Numbered from the stretch's first letter, positions 53,993-63,478 are shown. The stretch is 64,000 nucleotides of DNA from Acholeplasmataceae bacterium (GCA_030603805.1 JAUVXD010000006.1:1-64000), one strand, 5' to 3'. The notes: generated by a model from the letters alone, not told the origin. Numbers and translations: made by a program.

Positions 53993-54157
53993 GTAGTCAA
54001 GATAACTTTTTCTTTTTCAAAACTACACTTATGTATTTTTCTCCCAAAAATACAGCGCGACCTCGCTTTGTCTTAGCTTTTGGACTGCCATCCACAAAAG
54101 GTTATTGACATCAATGGTCAACTCCCAAATGCGGGCTTCTCTGAAGCTCGTTTTTTT
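53993..54157 (+). ncRNA. Unassigned small RNA or leader
   Basis: About 165 bases between a promoter and a strong terminator with no coding frame of note. It contains a TGTAGT..ACTACA stem, a GTATTTTT CTCCC AAAAATAC hairpin, AGCG / CGCT, CTTTTG / CAAAAG and TTGAC / GTCAA hairpins, and a terminator (CGGGCTTC TCT GAAGCTCG plus seven T, 54132-54157). No match to 6S, SRP, tmRNA or RNase P cores was seen. The membrane gene at 54206 has its own weak -10 (54178-54183), so this may be a free sRNA or a terminating leader. Confidence 0.4.
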
Positions 54158-54205
54158 ATCTTTTACTCGCTTTTATGTTATAATTCATTTGTTCGAGGTG
54201 ATGAT

Positions 54206-54928
54206 ATGCAATATCGTAAGAAACAAAGATTTTATTTTTATCTGCTGATTTTCAATTTCTTTTTCTTTATTGGACTTTCGATTATTTTATTAACACGTGG
54301 ATTTGGTCCAGATGTAAACATGCTGATTTTAGTTATTGCATCTTTAGGACTTGCTGTAAGTTCATTTTTTATCAATGGTTTTATTATGTTTTACGCCAAT
54401 AGATATCACCATATAATGCTTAGAGAAAATGCTGAGAAACCGATCTTTTGCAAACATGAACTTCTTGGGAAAAGTTTTGCCCAACACATGAACCGTTTAG
54501 GATTTTCACAACTGAAAAATCATGGGGACTATTTTACGATGCATCGCTATATCAATGATAAGACCAATCGATTTTATCGATATGGTGCACTAGAAGTGAT
54601 CGTCATGATTATCAATCGAGACTTTAGTTTCAGTGATCCAAGAGTTATTCAAGGGATCAATCACATTGAGGATGAGTTTGTTTCTCAAAAACAATACATC
54701 AACCGGTATTATGTCTATAACATTAAAGATACTGATGATCTCAATGATGATCAAATATTTGAAGCCAATCAAGTGCAATTTGAAAGATTTCAAAAAAGAC
54801 ATATCACAACACTTAACCTTTTCTACTTGCCCAATGAAAAAAAGACTTACTTTTTACACAGTAAAAAACATACGCCAAACGCATATTATCAGCACGCTGT
54901 TGATTCGATTTACAAATGGATTCAATAA
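54206..54928 (+). CDS. Membrane protein with cytosolic domain
   Basis: 240 residues. Two membrane helices near the N-terminus (about 10-32 and 42-66), then a mixed alpha/beta cytosolic domain rich in aromatic and basic residues. No family recognised. ATG at 54206 with GAGGTG five bases upstream; a longer reading from 54080 would start inside the RNA element and is rejected. Confidence 0.55.
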   Translation: MQYRKKQRFYFYLLIFNFFFFIGLSIILLTRGFGPDVNMLILVIASLGLAVSSFFINGFIMFYANRYHHIMLRENAEKPIFCKHELLGKSFAQHMNRLGFSQLKNHGDYFTMHRYINDKTNRFYRYGALEVIVMIINRDFSFSDPRVIQGINHIEDEFVSQKQYINRYYVYNIKDTDDLNDDQIFEANQVQFERFQKRHITTLNLFYLPNEKKTYFLHSKKHTPNAYYQHAVDSIYKWIQ

Positions 54929-54931
54929 TTA

Positions 54932-54961
54932 AAAAACCAGCATTCGAGAATGCTGGTTTTC
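54932..54961. terminator. Bidirectional terminator at 54.9 kb
   Basis: AAAACCAGCATTC GAG AATGCTGGTTTT is a long perfect stem with T-runs on both strands, between convergent genes. Confidence 0.9.
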
Positions 54962-54963
54962 AT

Positions 54964-55314
54964 TTATACAATCATACTTGCTAAAACGAGCGAAGCGATA
55001 ATCAGTAAGGTGCTTATCACGAGTAAATAGAAAGGTATAATCGAAACCGCTTTTTTCATTTTTTGATTATGATACTGATGATACGGTGTATGCGCACCTC
55101 TATTAAATAACCCCTTAATCGAATAACCAAACCACAAGAATAGATTTCCTGCATTCGTGATTGAGACAAGGCTAATAAAAAACATCGGAAGTGCTACATA
55201 GAAGATTGCATCAGATACTGTAAAAAGTGTATATTCAACACCATAAACTGCACGATGCATCAAAAAGATGGCAACTGCATAAAGAAGTGTTGCAATAAAT
55301 AGTTTCTTAAGCAT
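54964..55314 (-). CDS. Small membrane protein, DUF3899-like
   Basis: 116 residues, three membrane helices (about 3-22, 32-65, 90-115) and the Y-S-I-K-G-L-F loop. It follows oppF with an 8-base overlap, so it is part of the opp transcript. DUF3899 is a guess from size and layout. Function unknown; a helper of peptide uptake is possible. Confidence 0.5.
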   Translation of the reverse strand: MLKKLFIATLLYAVAIFLMHRAVYGVEYTLFTVSDAIFYVALPMFFISLVSITNAGNLFLWFGYSIKGLFNRGAHTPYHQYHNQKMKKAVSIIPFYLLVISTLLIIASLVLASMIV

Positions 55315-56461
55315 TATTTTTAGCTTTTATTTGCTTTTGATACGCTTCAAATTCTGCATTATTACAGTAAACGAAGTGATCTGGGCTAACTTCTTTTAAT
55401 GATGGCTTATCTACTGAGTAATCGTGCATTCTTGGATCATATTTGATCTTTGGAGGTCTAATCTTTTCATAACGTGGATCGGGTTGTGGAATGGATGATT
55501 GAAGCGCACGTGTATATGGATGTAATGGGTGTTTGAAGAGTTCTTCCTTATCAGCTAGCTCAACAAGTTTACCATAATACATCACGCCAATACGATTACT
55601 AAAGTATTTAACGACAGATAAGTCATGGGCAATAAACATGATTGTAATTTGCTTAGAAATACGTAAGTCATTCAGTAAGTTAATAACTTGTGCTTGAATG
55701 GATACGTCAAGTGCAGAAATGGGTTCATCAGCAATGATGAAGTCAGGATTAACAACTAACGCTCTTGCAATACCGATTCTTTGACGTTGACCGCCAGAAA
55801 ATTCATGGGGATAACGTGTCGCATGTTCTGGTAGAAGACCTACTGTTTCTAGGGCATCGTTAACCATTTTGATAATGACTTCTTCCTTCTTTTCACCTGC
55901 AATACGTAAACCTTCAGCAATAATTTCTTTAACTGTCATTCTAGGGTTAAGCGATGCAATCGGGTCTTGGAAGATCATTTGCATTTTCTTCATCAATTCA
56001 AAATTGTTACGCTTATTATCTAATTTTCTACCATCGATTTCTTCATTAATGGCTCTAATTTCATTGTTTAACTGTGTGTTAATCTCAAGTACTTTCTGAT
56101 TTGCATCTTCTTTTGAGATTTCATTAGCAGTAACACGTGCTTGGATGTCATTAATTTTTTCTTTGGCAGTTTTACGTAACTCCGCTTTTTGAATCTTAAG
56201 TTCTCTAAAACCTGCCGCAACTCTGACACCCTTAAAGAAGACTTCGCCTTCAGTTGGATGATAAAGTTGAATAATAGTTCTACCTGTTGTTGTTTTACCG
56301 CATCCAGATTCTCCTACTAAAGAGAAAACCTCGCCTTGGTATACTTTGAAGCTAACATCATCAACTGCTTTATTATAAATCTTGTTTTTACCGACACCAG
56401 TTTTAAAGTGTTGGGAGAGTTTTTTTACCTCTAAAATAACTTCTTTATTATTTTTAGGCAT
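55307..56461 (-). CDS. oppF: Oligopeptide ABC transporter ATPase OppF, with insert
   Basis: 384 residues. Walker A GESGCGKTTTGRT (about 45-57), signature FSGGQRQRIGIARA, Walker B FIIADEPISALDVS, and a C-terminal oligopeptide-type domain. About 70 charged residues (from 80 to 150, Lys, Glu and Asn rich) are inserted before the Q-loop, where usual OppF has only a short link; they look like a helical hairpin. Overlaps oppD by 8 bases. Confidence 0.92.
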   Translation of the reverse strand: MPKNNKEVILEVKKLSQHFKTGVGKNKIYNKAVDDVSFKVYQGEVFSLVGESGCGKTTTGRTIIQLYHPTEGEVFFKGVRVAAGFRELKIQKAELRKTAKEKINDIQARVTANEISKEDANQKVLEINTQLNNEIRAINEEIDGRKLDNKRNNFELMKKMQMIFQDPIASLNPRMTVKEIIAEGLRIAGEKKEEVIIKMVNDALETVGLLPEHATRYPHEFSGGQRQRIGIARALVVNPDFIIADEPISALDVSIQAQVINLLNDLRISKQITIMFIAHDLSVVKYFSNRIGVMYYGKLVELADKEELFKHPLHPYTRALQSSIPQPDPRYEKIRPPKIKYDPRMHDYSVDKPSLKEVSPDHFVYCNNAEFEAYQKQIKAKNNA

Positions 56462-57899
56462 TTTTCGTCATCTCCTTTACTTTAGCTTCCATGACATTGA
56501 TGCGGTTTTGAATGAGTTCAGGAATTTCAACTTTAGGTGCATCTGGATGAAGTAACCAAGTTGCAGCATAATGATTATCATTAATCTTAAATAGCGGTGG
56601 TTCTTCTTTGAAGTCGATTTCCATCGCATAGGGATTTCTTTCAGCAAATGCATCACCCTTAGGTGGGAACAACATGTTTGGCGGTGTCCCTTGAATCGCT
56701 GTCAGTCTATCACTTGAGTTTAAGTCTGGCATGGATGAAAGCAGCGCCCATGTGTATGGATGTCTTGGATTATAGAAGATTTCATCTGAAGTTCCATATT
56801 CCACAATCTTGCCTGCATACATGACCGCTACGCGGTCAGAAACGTTTGCGACAACGCCTAAATCGTGGGTAATAAATATTACAGATAAGCCTCTTTGCTC
56901 TTTTAGTTTCTTAATCAAATCAAGAATTTGAGCTTGTATGGTCACGTCAAGTGCAGTCGTAGGTTCATCACAAATTAAGACTTCTGGGTCTGCGGTGAGT
57001 GCAATTGCAATAACGATTCTTTGTCTCATCCCACCAGAAAATTGGAATGGATACATCTTAAAGCGTTTCTTAGGTTCAGGAATACCTACTTCAGTCATGA
57101 TTTGAATGGCACGTTCATAAGCTTCCTTGCGTGTCACTTTAACATAGCGTCTAAGTTTCTCTCTTTCCGCTTCTATCTTATGCTTAACATCTTTAATTTT
57201 AGCTTTATCTTGTGTTGCTTGAACTGCTTTGAGTTCAGTGTAAAGTCCACTTAAGATTTCAGCAGTTTTTGCTTTTTCTGCTGCATATTCTTCTTTGACT
57301 TGTTTTCTTGCAACAATACGTTTTGCGTTAATTGCTTTACGCATCGCTGGCATCGTCGCTTTAATTTCTTTAACTTTAGTTTGATACTCTTCTTTGCTCA
57401 TCTGAGTCGCTTCATCTTCGTTGGTTTCATAAAGTCGTGTTAACTCTTGAATTTGAAGTTTCGCATTAAGGAGCTCCATTTTTTCAGCATGATAAAGACT
57501 CTTATAACGGTTTTTCATACGTTTACCGTTGATAATCATCCCTTCAGTAATTTGCTTACCGATTCTCATGATTGGATTTAATGCTGATAGTGGATCTTGG
57601 AAGATCATACCAATCTTATTTCCTCTGATTTTGTGGAATTCTTCTTCAGGAATTTTAGTCAAATCTTGGCCTTCATACCAAATATGACCTTTATCGATGA
57701 CTGCATTACCTGCTAAAATACCAATAATTGCACGGCTGGATACAGATTTGCCGGATCCAGATTCACCAACGATCGCGAGTGTTTCACCTTTATAGAGGTC
57801 AAAACTTACGCCTCGAACAGCTCTAACCATACCTTGAGTTGTTCTAAAGGAGACAGTTAAATCTTGAACGCTGATTTCAACTTTTTTGTTCTTATTCAT
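56454..57899 (-). CDS. oppD: Oligopeptide ABC transporter ATPase OppD, with coiled-coil insert
   Basis: 481 residues against about 330-350 usual. Walker A GESGSGKSVSSRA, signature FSGGMRQRIVIAIA, Walker B VLICDEPTTALDVT. Between the Q-loop (MIFQDPLSALNP) and the signature there is an extra Lys/Glu/Ala-rich region (about residues 120-260) predicted to form a long coiled coil. One-base overlap with oppC. Confidence 0.93.
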   Translation of the reverse strand: MNKNKKVEISVQDLTVSFRTTQGMVRAVRGVSFDLYKGETLAIVGESGSGKSVSSRAIIGILAGNAVIDKGHIWYEGQDLTKIPEEEFHKIRGNKIGMIFQDPLSALNPIMRIGKQITEGMIINGKRMKNRYKSLYHAEKMELLNAKLQIQELTRLYETNEDEATQMSKEEYQTKVKEIKATMPAMRKAINAKRIVARKQVKEEYAAEKAKTAEILSGLYTELKAVQATQDKAKIKDVKHKIEAEREKLRRYVKVTRKEAYERAIQIMTEVGIPEPKKRFKMYPFQFSGGMRQRIVIAIALTADPEVLICDEPTTALDVTIQAQILDLIKKLKEQRGLSVIFITHDLGVVANVSDRVAVMYAGKIVEYGTSDEIFYNPRHPYTWALLSSMPDLNSSDRLTAIQGTPPNMLFPPKGDAFAERNPYAMEIDFKEEPPLFKINDNHYAATWLLHPDAPKVEIPELIQNRINVMEAKVKEMTKNA

Positions 57900-59767
57900 T
57901 ATTCTGCTCCTCTCAATGATGGATTAAATGCATCTCTTAGAGCGTTACCAAACATATTGAATGTGATCATTAATATGGACACAATAATCGCTGGGAAAAC
58001 CGTGAGATGTGGATAGGTATCTAAGGATTGCTGACCAGTGTTCAAAAGAACACCAAGAGAGTTACCTGTCAGTGTAAAGAGTCCTAAGTTAATGCTTTGA
58101 CCTTCGCCAAGACCGAAACCTAAGAATGCTAGTGTGGATTCAGTGAAAATGACACCAGGAATTACTAGAATGCTGGCTGTAATGATGGTTCCGATTCCAT
58201 TAGGTAAGATGTGTCTAAAAATGAGTCGAGCATCTTTCGCACCCAGTGTACGTGATGCAAGGACATATTCTCTACCTTTGTATCGATAGAACTGGGTTCG
58301 GGTAACTGAGGCTATCCCAATCCAGCCTGAAATAATTAAGATAAGTACCAAGGTTAAGAATCCTGGTCCTAAAAGGGCATAGAAAATCGTTAAAACAACA
58401 AGGTAAGGGATTCTTCCGACGATTTCAGAGAATCTTTCCATGAGTAAGTCAACAGTTCCGCCATAGTAACCTTCAATCGCACCAAAGACGACACCAATTG
58501 TAATATTAATCATTGAAACAATGACACCAATTAAAAGTGATGTTCTGATACCTACCCAAGTTAATGCAAACATATCTTTTCCTGTACCATCAGTACCAAA
58601 GAAGAAATAGGGAAGTGAATCATAACCTAACATTGTACCATAGCGATATTCTACGACATATGAATAGATTTGAACGCCACCAGGACCTGGGATGACTGAG
58701 CTTTTTGTAACCATCTTTGTATAAGGATATCCTTCTGGGAAGATGAGACCATTAGGGTTATCTGGATCCACAATTGCACCTTCAAGCATGCCTGGATTAT
58801 CTTCTAAAACTTGATAATAAACTGCAGAGTCTACAGATGTTCTAATATTTCTTTCTAAGATTGCTTCATAGATGCGATATCTGAAAGTGACACGAATAAC
58901 CATCGCATCTCTTCTGGTGTAATTGCCTTGTCCATTGATGATAATATATTGAGAAAGAGGGAATCCATCTGCAAAATATTCTGGTTCTTCAGACTCAAGA
59001 TCCGAAGTCACAGTGACACTGTTTAATGATAGTGACGCTCTAGGTGCAGTTGAATTAAGTTCAATAATCACGCGATATTGACCATTAGGAACCGTATCAT
59101 CAACTAAAAACTCATGGACACCTGCACTTGTTATTTCTCCAAGTGGGAAAAGTACTTGATCCGCATTACGTAAGTAAATTTTGACGTTTTCTCCACCAAG
59201 GTTTGATATTGCATTAATGTCAATGACTACATACTTGCCTTGAGAAACTGGAATAAAATCACCTGCTGAACGAATAGAAATCGAAGTCGAGTTTCCTTCC
59301 AGCTGGAGAAGATTAGTTCCACCAACATAATTGGGATCTTTTAAAGTACCATAAGTAATACTATTTGATACAGTGCTCATGACAATATATTCAGTCAAGT
59401 AATTATTCGGTAAGAATAATCCTGTTTCTTCATCAACCACCGTACCATCAGAAACCTGGTCAATGTATTTTCTTGTACCATCTAAAATACCTATTTTTTC
59501 TAAAAGAGGTACTCTTGGTGGCAAATAAGATAAAGCAGGTTCTTGCATTTCCCAGTTCTTTGATGTTGTAATTGGAACAAAAATGGCAAGTAAAATGATA
59601 GATAGCAAGATATATGCTGCAACAACGTTGACCTTATTCTTACTAAAACGAATCATTGCATCCTTAAAATAACCAATGGGTTTGGTTTCAAACTTTTTAT
59701 CAAAAAGTTTTTCATCTTTTTGAACAAACTGAAATTCACTTTGATCAATATGTTTTCTTTCAGCCAT
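57899..59767 (-). CDS. oppC: Oligopeptide ABC permease OppC with a large extracellular domain
   Basis: 622 residues against about 300 usual. First helix near residues 43-66, then about 330 residues outside the membrane rich in beta strands, then the ordinary permease core from about residue 400 with the EAA loop (about 515-530, RTLGAKDARLIFRHILPNG). The extra domain begins LPPRVPLLEKIGILDG and ends before YFFFGTDGTGKDM. It may help catch peptides next to OppA. One-base overlaps on both sides. Confidence 0.93.
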   Translation of the reverse strand: MAERKHIDQSEFQFVQKDEKLFDKKFETKPIGYFKDAMIRFSKNKVNVVAAYILLSIILLAIFVPITTSKNWEMQEPALSYLPPRVPLLEKIGILDGTRKYIDQVSDGTVVDEETGLFLPNNYLTEYIVMSTVSNSITYGTLKDPNYVGGTNLLQLEGNSTSISIRSAGDFIPVSQGKYVVIDINAISNLGGENVKIYLRNADQVLFPLGEITSAGVHEFLVDDTVPNGQYRVIIELNSTAPRASLSLNSVTVTSDLESEEPEYFADGFPLSQYIIINGQGNYTRRDAMVIRVTFRYRIYEAILERNIRTSVDSAVYYQVLEDNPGMLEGAIVDPDNPNGLIFPEGYPYTKMVTKSSVIPGPGGVQIYSYVVEYRYGTMLGYDSLPYFFFGTDGTGKDMFALTWVGIRTSLLIGVIVSMINITIGVVFGAIEGYYGGTVDLLMERFSEIVGRIPYLVVLTIFYALLGPGFLTLVLILIISGWIGIASVTRTQFYRYKGREYVLASRTLGAKDARLIFRHILPNGIGTIITASILVIPGVIFTESTLAFLGFGLGEGQSINLGLFTLTGNSLGVLLNTGQQSLDTYPHLTVFPAIIVSILMITFNMFGNALRDAFNPSLRGAE

Positions 59768-60840
59768 TATTTTCTACCTCCCATACGAATTCTTGGGTCA
59801 ACGATGCCATAGGAAAGGTCAACTAGTAGAGATGCAATCAAACCGATACTGGTATAAAAGGCACCAAGTGCTAAAAGTAAGTTATAGTCGTAGTTACCAT
59901 TTTGAAGAGAATCTAGGTATAGTCTTCCAGCACCTGGAATACTATAAATTCTCTCAATAATAACTGATCCAGATAATAGACCGACAAATGAACCAATGAT
60001 ACTTGGAACAAGAGGAACAAGGGAGTTTCTCATCGCATGACGAATGACAGCTTGTGGTCTTGATAAACCTTTAGTTCTCGCAAGTAATACGAATTCAGAA
60101 GTTAAAACTTCACTCAACTCTGCTCTGGTTAAACGCGTTAATCCAGCAATCGAGCCGAAAGATAAACCTAAAACAGGTAAAATCATACCCGTGTAAAACC
60201 GTATACCGGTCACATCGGCGGCAGGAAACGAAAATGGAACCCAACCTAATGTGTAACCAAAAATAAGGACTAAGAATAACATCAAAACAAAGTTAGGTGT
60301 AGAGATAAAGACCATGACACCTAATGATATTGCATTATCTGTAACACTATTCTTCTTTAGAGCCGCAAGTATTCCAAAGAAAAATCCAATCGGGATATAG
60401 ACAAAAAGAGCAATGAGATTGAGTCTCAGTGTCACTGGGATACGTTCACCAAGCATTTGGAAAACAGGAACATTCGGGCGAAGTCTCGTTGAGACACCCC
60501 AGTTATTTTGCAACACATTACCGACCCATTGAAAATATTGAACAGAAATTGGGACTGGTTCGTAAATTCTTAAACGTGCACCACTGAGTTCAACAACATA
60601 ATATGAACCCCTTGGTAGTGAGATTTCGCCAGCTTGTATGCCAGCAATGATGAGTGGATCTGTTTCAAGGCGTTCAGTCATATAGCCATCAACAACTTGA
60701 CGTGCGTAAAAAATGTCACGCTGGTCCTTGTCTGCAGGCGGAAAATTAGGTGCTAACTTAAAGATAACGAAGTTAATTGATAGCACCGTGAACAATATGA
60801 TGAATACCCAAATTGCTCTGATAATAATGTACCTTAACAT
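59767..60840 (-). CDS. oppB: Oligopeptide ABC permease OppB
   Basis: 357 residues, about six membrane helices. Standard OppB pattern: the first helix, then an external loop of about 90 residues (longer than usual), the PVTLRLNLIAL helix and an EAA loop (LSRPQAVIRHAMRNSLVP). Preceded by 237 bases that hold a weak promoter and the oppA hairpin. Confidence 0.93.
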   Translation of the reverse strand: MLRYIIIRAIWVFIILFTVLSINFVIFKLAPNFPPADKDQRDIFYARQVVDGYMTERLETDPLIIAGIQAGEISLPRGSYYVVELSGARLRIYEPVPISVQYFQWVGNVLQNNWGVSTRLRPNVPVFQMLGERIPVTLRLNLIALFVYIPIGFFFGILAALKKNSVTDNAISLGVMVFISTPNFVLMLFLVLIFGYTLGWVPFSFPAADVTGIRFYTGMILPVLGLSFGSIAGLTRLTRAELSEVLTSEFVLLARTKGLSRPQAVIRHAMRNSLVPLVPSIIGSFVGLLSGSVIIERIYSIPGAGRLYLDSLQNGNYDYNLLLALGAFYTSIGLIASLLVDLSYGIVDPRIRMGGRK

Positions 60841-60899
60841 TTTTTTTCCTACTTTCTTGCAATTTATTTTTGTTTATTAATGCTTTTAGTCTGCTTGTC

Positions 60900-60926
60900 A
60901 TTATAACATATTTATGTTAAAAACAA
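60900..60926 (-). promoter_or_regulatory. Weak candidate promoter of oppB
   Basis: TATAAT (60900-60905) on the minus strand with only a poor -35 (TTGTTT at 15-base spacing). The 17 bases TATAACATATTTATGTT here (60902-60918, plus-strand reading) are identical to those at the rpsB promoter (8923-8939). Confidence 0.35.
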
Positions 60927-60986
60927 TAGTTCATTGACAAACAAAAACGAATTACATTAAAATGTGTTAGCGTTTAGAGATAAACA

Positions 60987-61031
60987 AATAACAAGCAAAC
61001 TGCAATGTTGGTAGCAGTTTGCTTGGTTATT
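60987..61031 (-). terminator. Long hairpin between oppA and oppB
   Basis: AATAACAAGCAAACTGC / GCAGTTTGCTTGGTTATT, about 17 pairs with one bulge, without a clear T-run (TGTTTATC follows). Likely slows or ends part of the transcription so that oppA is made in excess, or protects the oppA mRNA end. Confidence 0.65.
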
Positions 61032-61077
61032 TATTATACTGCGTTTATGATGTAACTTTGGTTAAGCTTCTGCTAAA

Positions 61078-63414
61078 TTATTCTGCAGGAACTTCAGCAC
61101 CGTCGACTAGGAAGACTTCTCCATTTAATGCCATTTGGATCGCATCGAATGACCAGAATTCAGTGACAGTTTCGCCTTGCCATTCATATGTTACTTGGAT
61201 TTCAGCCTTAGAGGTATCAAAGCCCCAGTTGAATGTAAATCCACCACGGTTGTCAGATGCGTATACTTCTAGGAAGGATGATGCATCAAGAGTTGAACCG
61301 GAGATACCACCAACGACTAAGTCGAATTGACCGATTAATGCGTGTGAGTAGTAGTTATTTGGGAATGTAGCAAATAATGGAGTAATTGTAATTTTAACAT
61401 GGTTGACATCATCAACAAATGTAGCTTCAAATGTTTGCTTGATGTATTCAGCAAGGTTAGCTTGACCAACTGAAGCTGCTTGAACAACGAGTGTTAAGTC
61501 AACAACGATTGGGTTTGCAGCAGTTCCGCCTAAATAGTAGCCTTCAGCTTTAGCTTGAGCAACAGCGGACTTGAAGAATGCAACAGCAGCAGCTTGTGAG
61601 TAACCATTAGTTTCTGGTGATAATCCTACGGATACGGATGCAGCTTGAGCTGATTCGCGGAAGGAGACACCTGATTCTGGGTCAACTAGATAAGCTTTAG
61701 TGAAGTGGTATTGTTGAATTTCAGAAGTCTTGAGTACTTCGTATGCAACGTGTTCTCTATCAATTGCAAAGTACATAGCCTTTTGCATATCTGGGTAGCT
61801 TAGAATTGGTTCTGGAGTCCAGTCGCCATATGTAGCTGCTGGGAACAGAGCTTCTTGAGCTGCCTTAGTCTTCAGAGCATTGACGCCCATACGGAATGTA
61901 GTTGCGCCTGGAACTCTCTTAAGTCTTGGGTCATTCTTATAGTTTTCATACTGAGCAGTTGGTACACCAACAGCATCTAAGTCACCAGCAATGAATGATT
62001 GGAATCTTAATACGTCAGTTGCAATAATTTGATAATTGTAACCTGTGTAGAAATATTCGTCTTGATCATAATAGTTAGGATTGTTAGAGTATCTCAATAC
62101 TTTATCTGCTTCATAGTAGTCTAGTACAAATGGTCCACTGTAAGCAGTCTTTTCTGGAGTTGTACCATAAGTAGCACCTACACCAGCACGGTTGTATAAT
62201 GAAATATTGATTGGTGAAATTGAGTTTGCTGACAGCCAGTAACGAACGTTCCAAGCTGACATATCAATTGTGAATTCATATTCAATGTATTCAACGCCAT
62301 CAACAGTAACAACCTTAAGACCTACAGTACTCCAGTCTTGAGCACCAGCACCAGCAACAACAGCGTCACGGTATGCTTGAGCACCCTTAATTGGGTTTGA
62401 TGGAGCCCAGAAGTGTCCACCACCAGAGATTGCACGGAACCAACCAAGGTCAAGTGCTAACTTGTATGTATTAACAAAGTCTTCAGCGGTAATATCTAAA
62501 TCTAAGCCAGTTGTATCAACAGATGGGTGGAATGACCACTTGAGTCCTGTGCGAACTGGTACGCGCCAAATCTTAGAAATGGTAACGCCAGAATCAAGAA
62601 CTGTTTCATTAACTGCAACTGGATCACCAGAAGCAAGTTGACCGTTTAATACATAACCAGACTTGTCATCATTGAATCTGAATGCATAGAGTGCAGCTGT
62701 GAATGGAGCAACAGCGTCTGATGTAACAGAGTCATTTGCTAACCATGGGTTGAATGTTGTTGGGTTAGAGCCTAAAGCAGCACGATATGTGTACTTGCCA
62801 GCTTGACCTGCAACACCTTCAACTGTAACTGTTGAGTCATCAGCAGTCATGGTTGACCATGCAATACCAAATCCTAATACTGGTAATGAAGTTTCGGAAA
62901 CTAAAGCCATTCTATTGCTGAACATATTGAAGCCAGCATTTGAGAATAGTGGAACCCCACCGGCACCAGTGTCTAATAACCATTTTTCTGCAGCTGCGAA
63001 GAATGTATTTCTTAATTCGCTAGATGCAAACTTGAAGTTATAAGTACCTTGTGCATAACCTTCTCTTAGAGCTACAGTAACAACACGGAATGCAGTTGTT
63101 GTTTGTCCTTTGGAGTCTGTAACGCTATAGAAAATTGGTGTTTCACCTAATTGACTTGAGTCAACGGAAGTTGGCCAAACTTTGATTTGTGAAGTCAAGT
63201 TGCCATCAACAGCATCGGTAGCTGTAACGCCAGCGAGGACGTTGAATTCATCACCTAAGTTAATTACTGCATCTGTAACACCGCTTAAGATAGGTGCCAA
63301 GTCAGCTACAGGAATTTCTGTGCTTGGTGTTGTTGGAACAGGTTCTTCACCATTACAAGCAACTAAGACTAGTGCACTTGTAAGTAAAAATAAAACCAGT
63401 AAAAACTTTTTCAT
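61078..63414 (-). CDS. oppA: Oligopeptide-binding lipoprotein OppA with N-terminal Ig-like domain
   Basis: 778 residues. Lipobox LVAC (Cys20). Residues 40-115 (ATDAVDGNLTSQIKV; YSVTDSKGQTTTAFRVVTV) match DUF5011-type bacterial Ig-like repeats; the rest is a family 5 solute-binding fold. It feeds peptides to OppBCDF. Strong promoter upstream (63450-63478), stop then a long hairpin before oppB. Confidence 0.93.
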   Translation of the reverse strand: MKKFLLVLFLLTSALVLVACNGEEPVPTTPSTEIPVADLAPILSGVTDAVINLGDEFNVLAGVTATDAVDGNLTSQIKVWPTSVDSSQLGETPIFYSVTDSKGQTTTAFRVVTVALREGYAQGTYNFKFASSELRNTFFAAAEKWLLDTGAGGVPLFSNAGFNMFSNRMALVSETSLPVLGFGIAWSTMTADDSTVTVEGVAGQAGKYTYRAALGSNPTTFNPWLANDSVTSDAVAPFTAALYAFRFNDDKSGYVLNGQLASGDPVAVNETVLDSGVTISKIWRVPVRTGLKWSFHPSVDTTGLDLDITAEDFVNTYKLALDLGWFRAISGGGHFWAPSNPIKGAQAYRDAVVAGAGAQDWSTVGLKVVTVDGVEYIEYEFTIDMSAWNVRYWLSANSISPINISLYNRAGVGATYGTTPEKTAYSGPFVLDYYEADKVLRYSNNPNYYDQDEYFYTGYNYQIIATDVLRFQSFIAGDLDAVGVPTAQYENYKNDPRLKRVPGATTFRMGVNALKTKAAQEALFPAATYGDWTPEPILSYPDMQKAMYFAIDREHVAYEVLKTSEIQQYHFTKAYLVDPESGVSFRESAQAASVSVGLSPETNGYSQAAAVAFFKSAVAQAKAEGYYLGGTAANPIVVDLTLVVQAASVGQANLAEYIKQTFEATFVDDVNHVKITITPLFATFPNNYYSHALIGQFDLVVGGISGSTLDASSFLEVYASDNRGGFTFNWGFDTSKAEIQVTYEWQGETVTEFWSFDAIQMALNGEVFLVDGAEVPAE

Positions 63415-63449
63415 TTTTTCTCTCCTTTTTCCAAATATGGTTTAGAAAG

Positions 63450-63478
63450 AGTTTACTATAAAAGTCGCAAACAGTCAA
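63450..63478 (-). promoter_or_regulatory. oppA promoter
   Basis: TTGACT (63473-63478), 17-base spacer, TAAACT (63450-63455) on the minus strand. The rest of 63479-63670 contains no gene; it holds an AT-rich stretch and a palindrome at 63634-63645. Confidence 0.65.

Noticed and set aside
53993-54157. 6S RNA, SRP RNA, tmRNA or RNase P RNA for the 54-kb element
   Set aside because: Core conserved sequences of each class (for example the SRP GGAA/GCAGCC region, tmRNA TPsiC-like end) were looked for and not found.
54080-54205. N-terminal extension of the 54206 protein
   Set aside because: It would start inside the terminator-bearing RNA element and has no ribosome site.
54633-54932. Plus-strand 99-residue frame inside 54206-54928
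   Set aside because: It overlaps the better-supported frame with a ribosome site and shows random, Ile/Met/Lys-rich composition.
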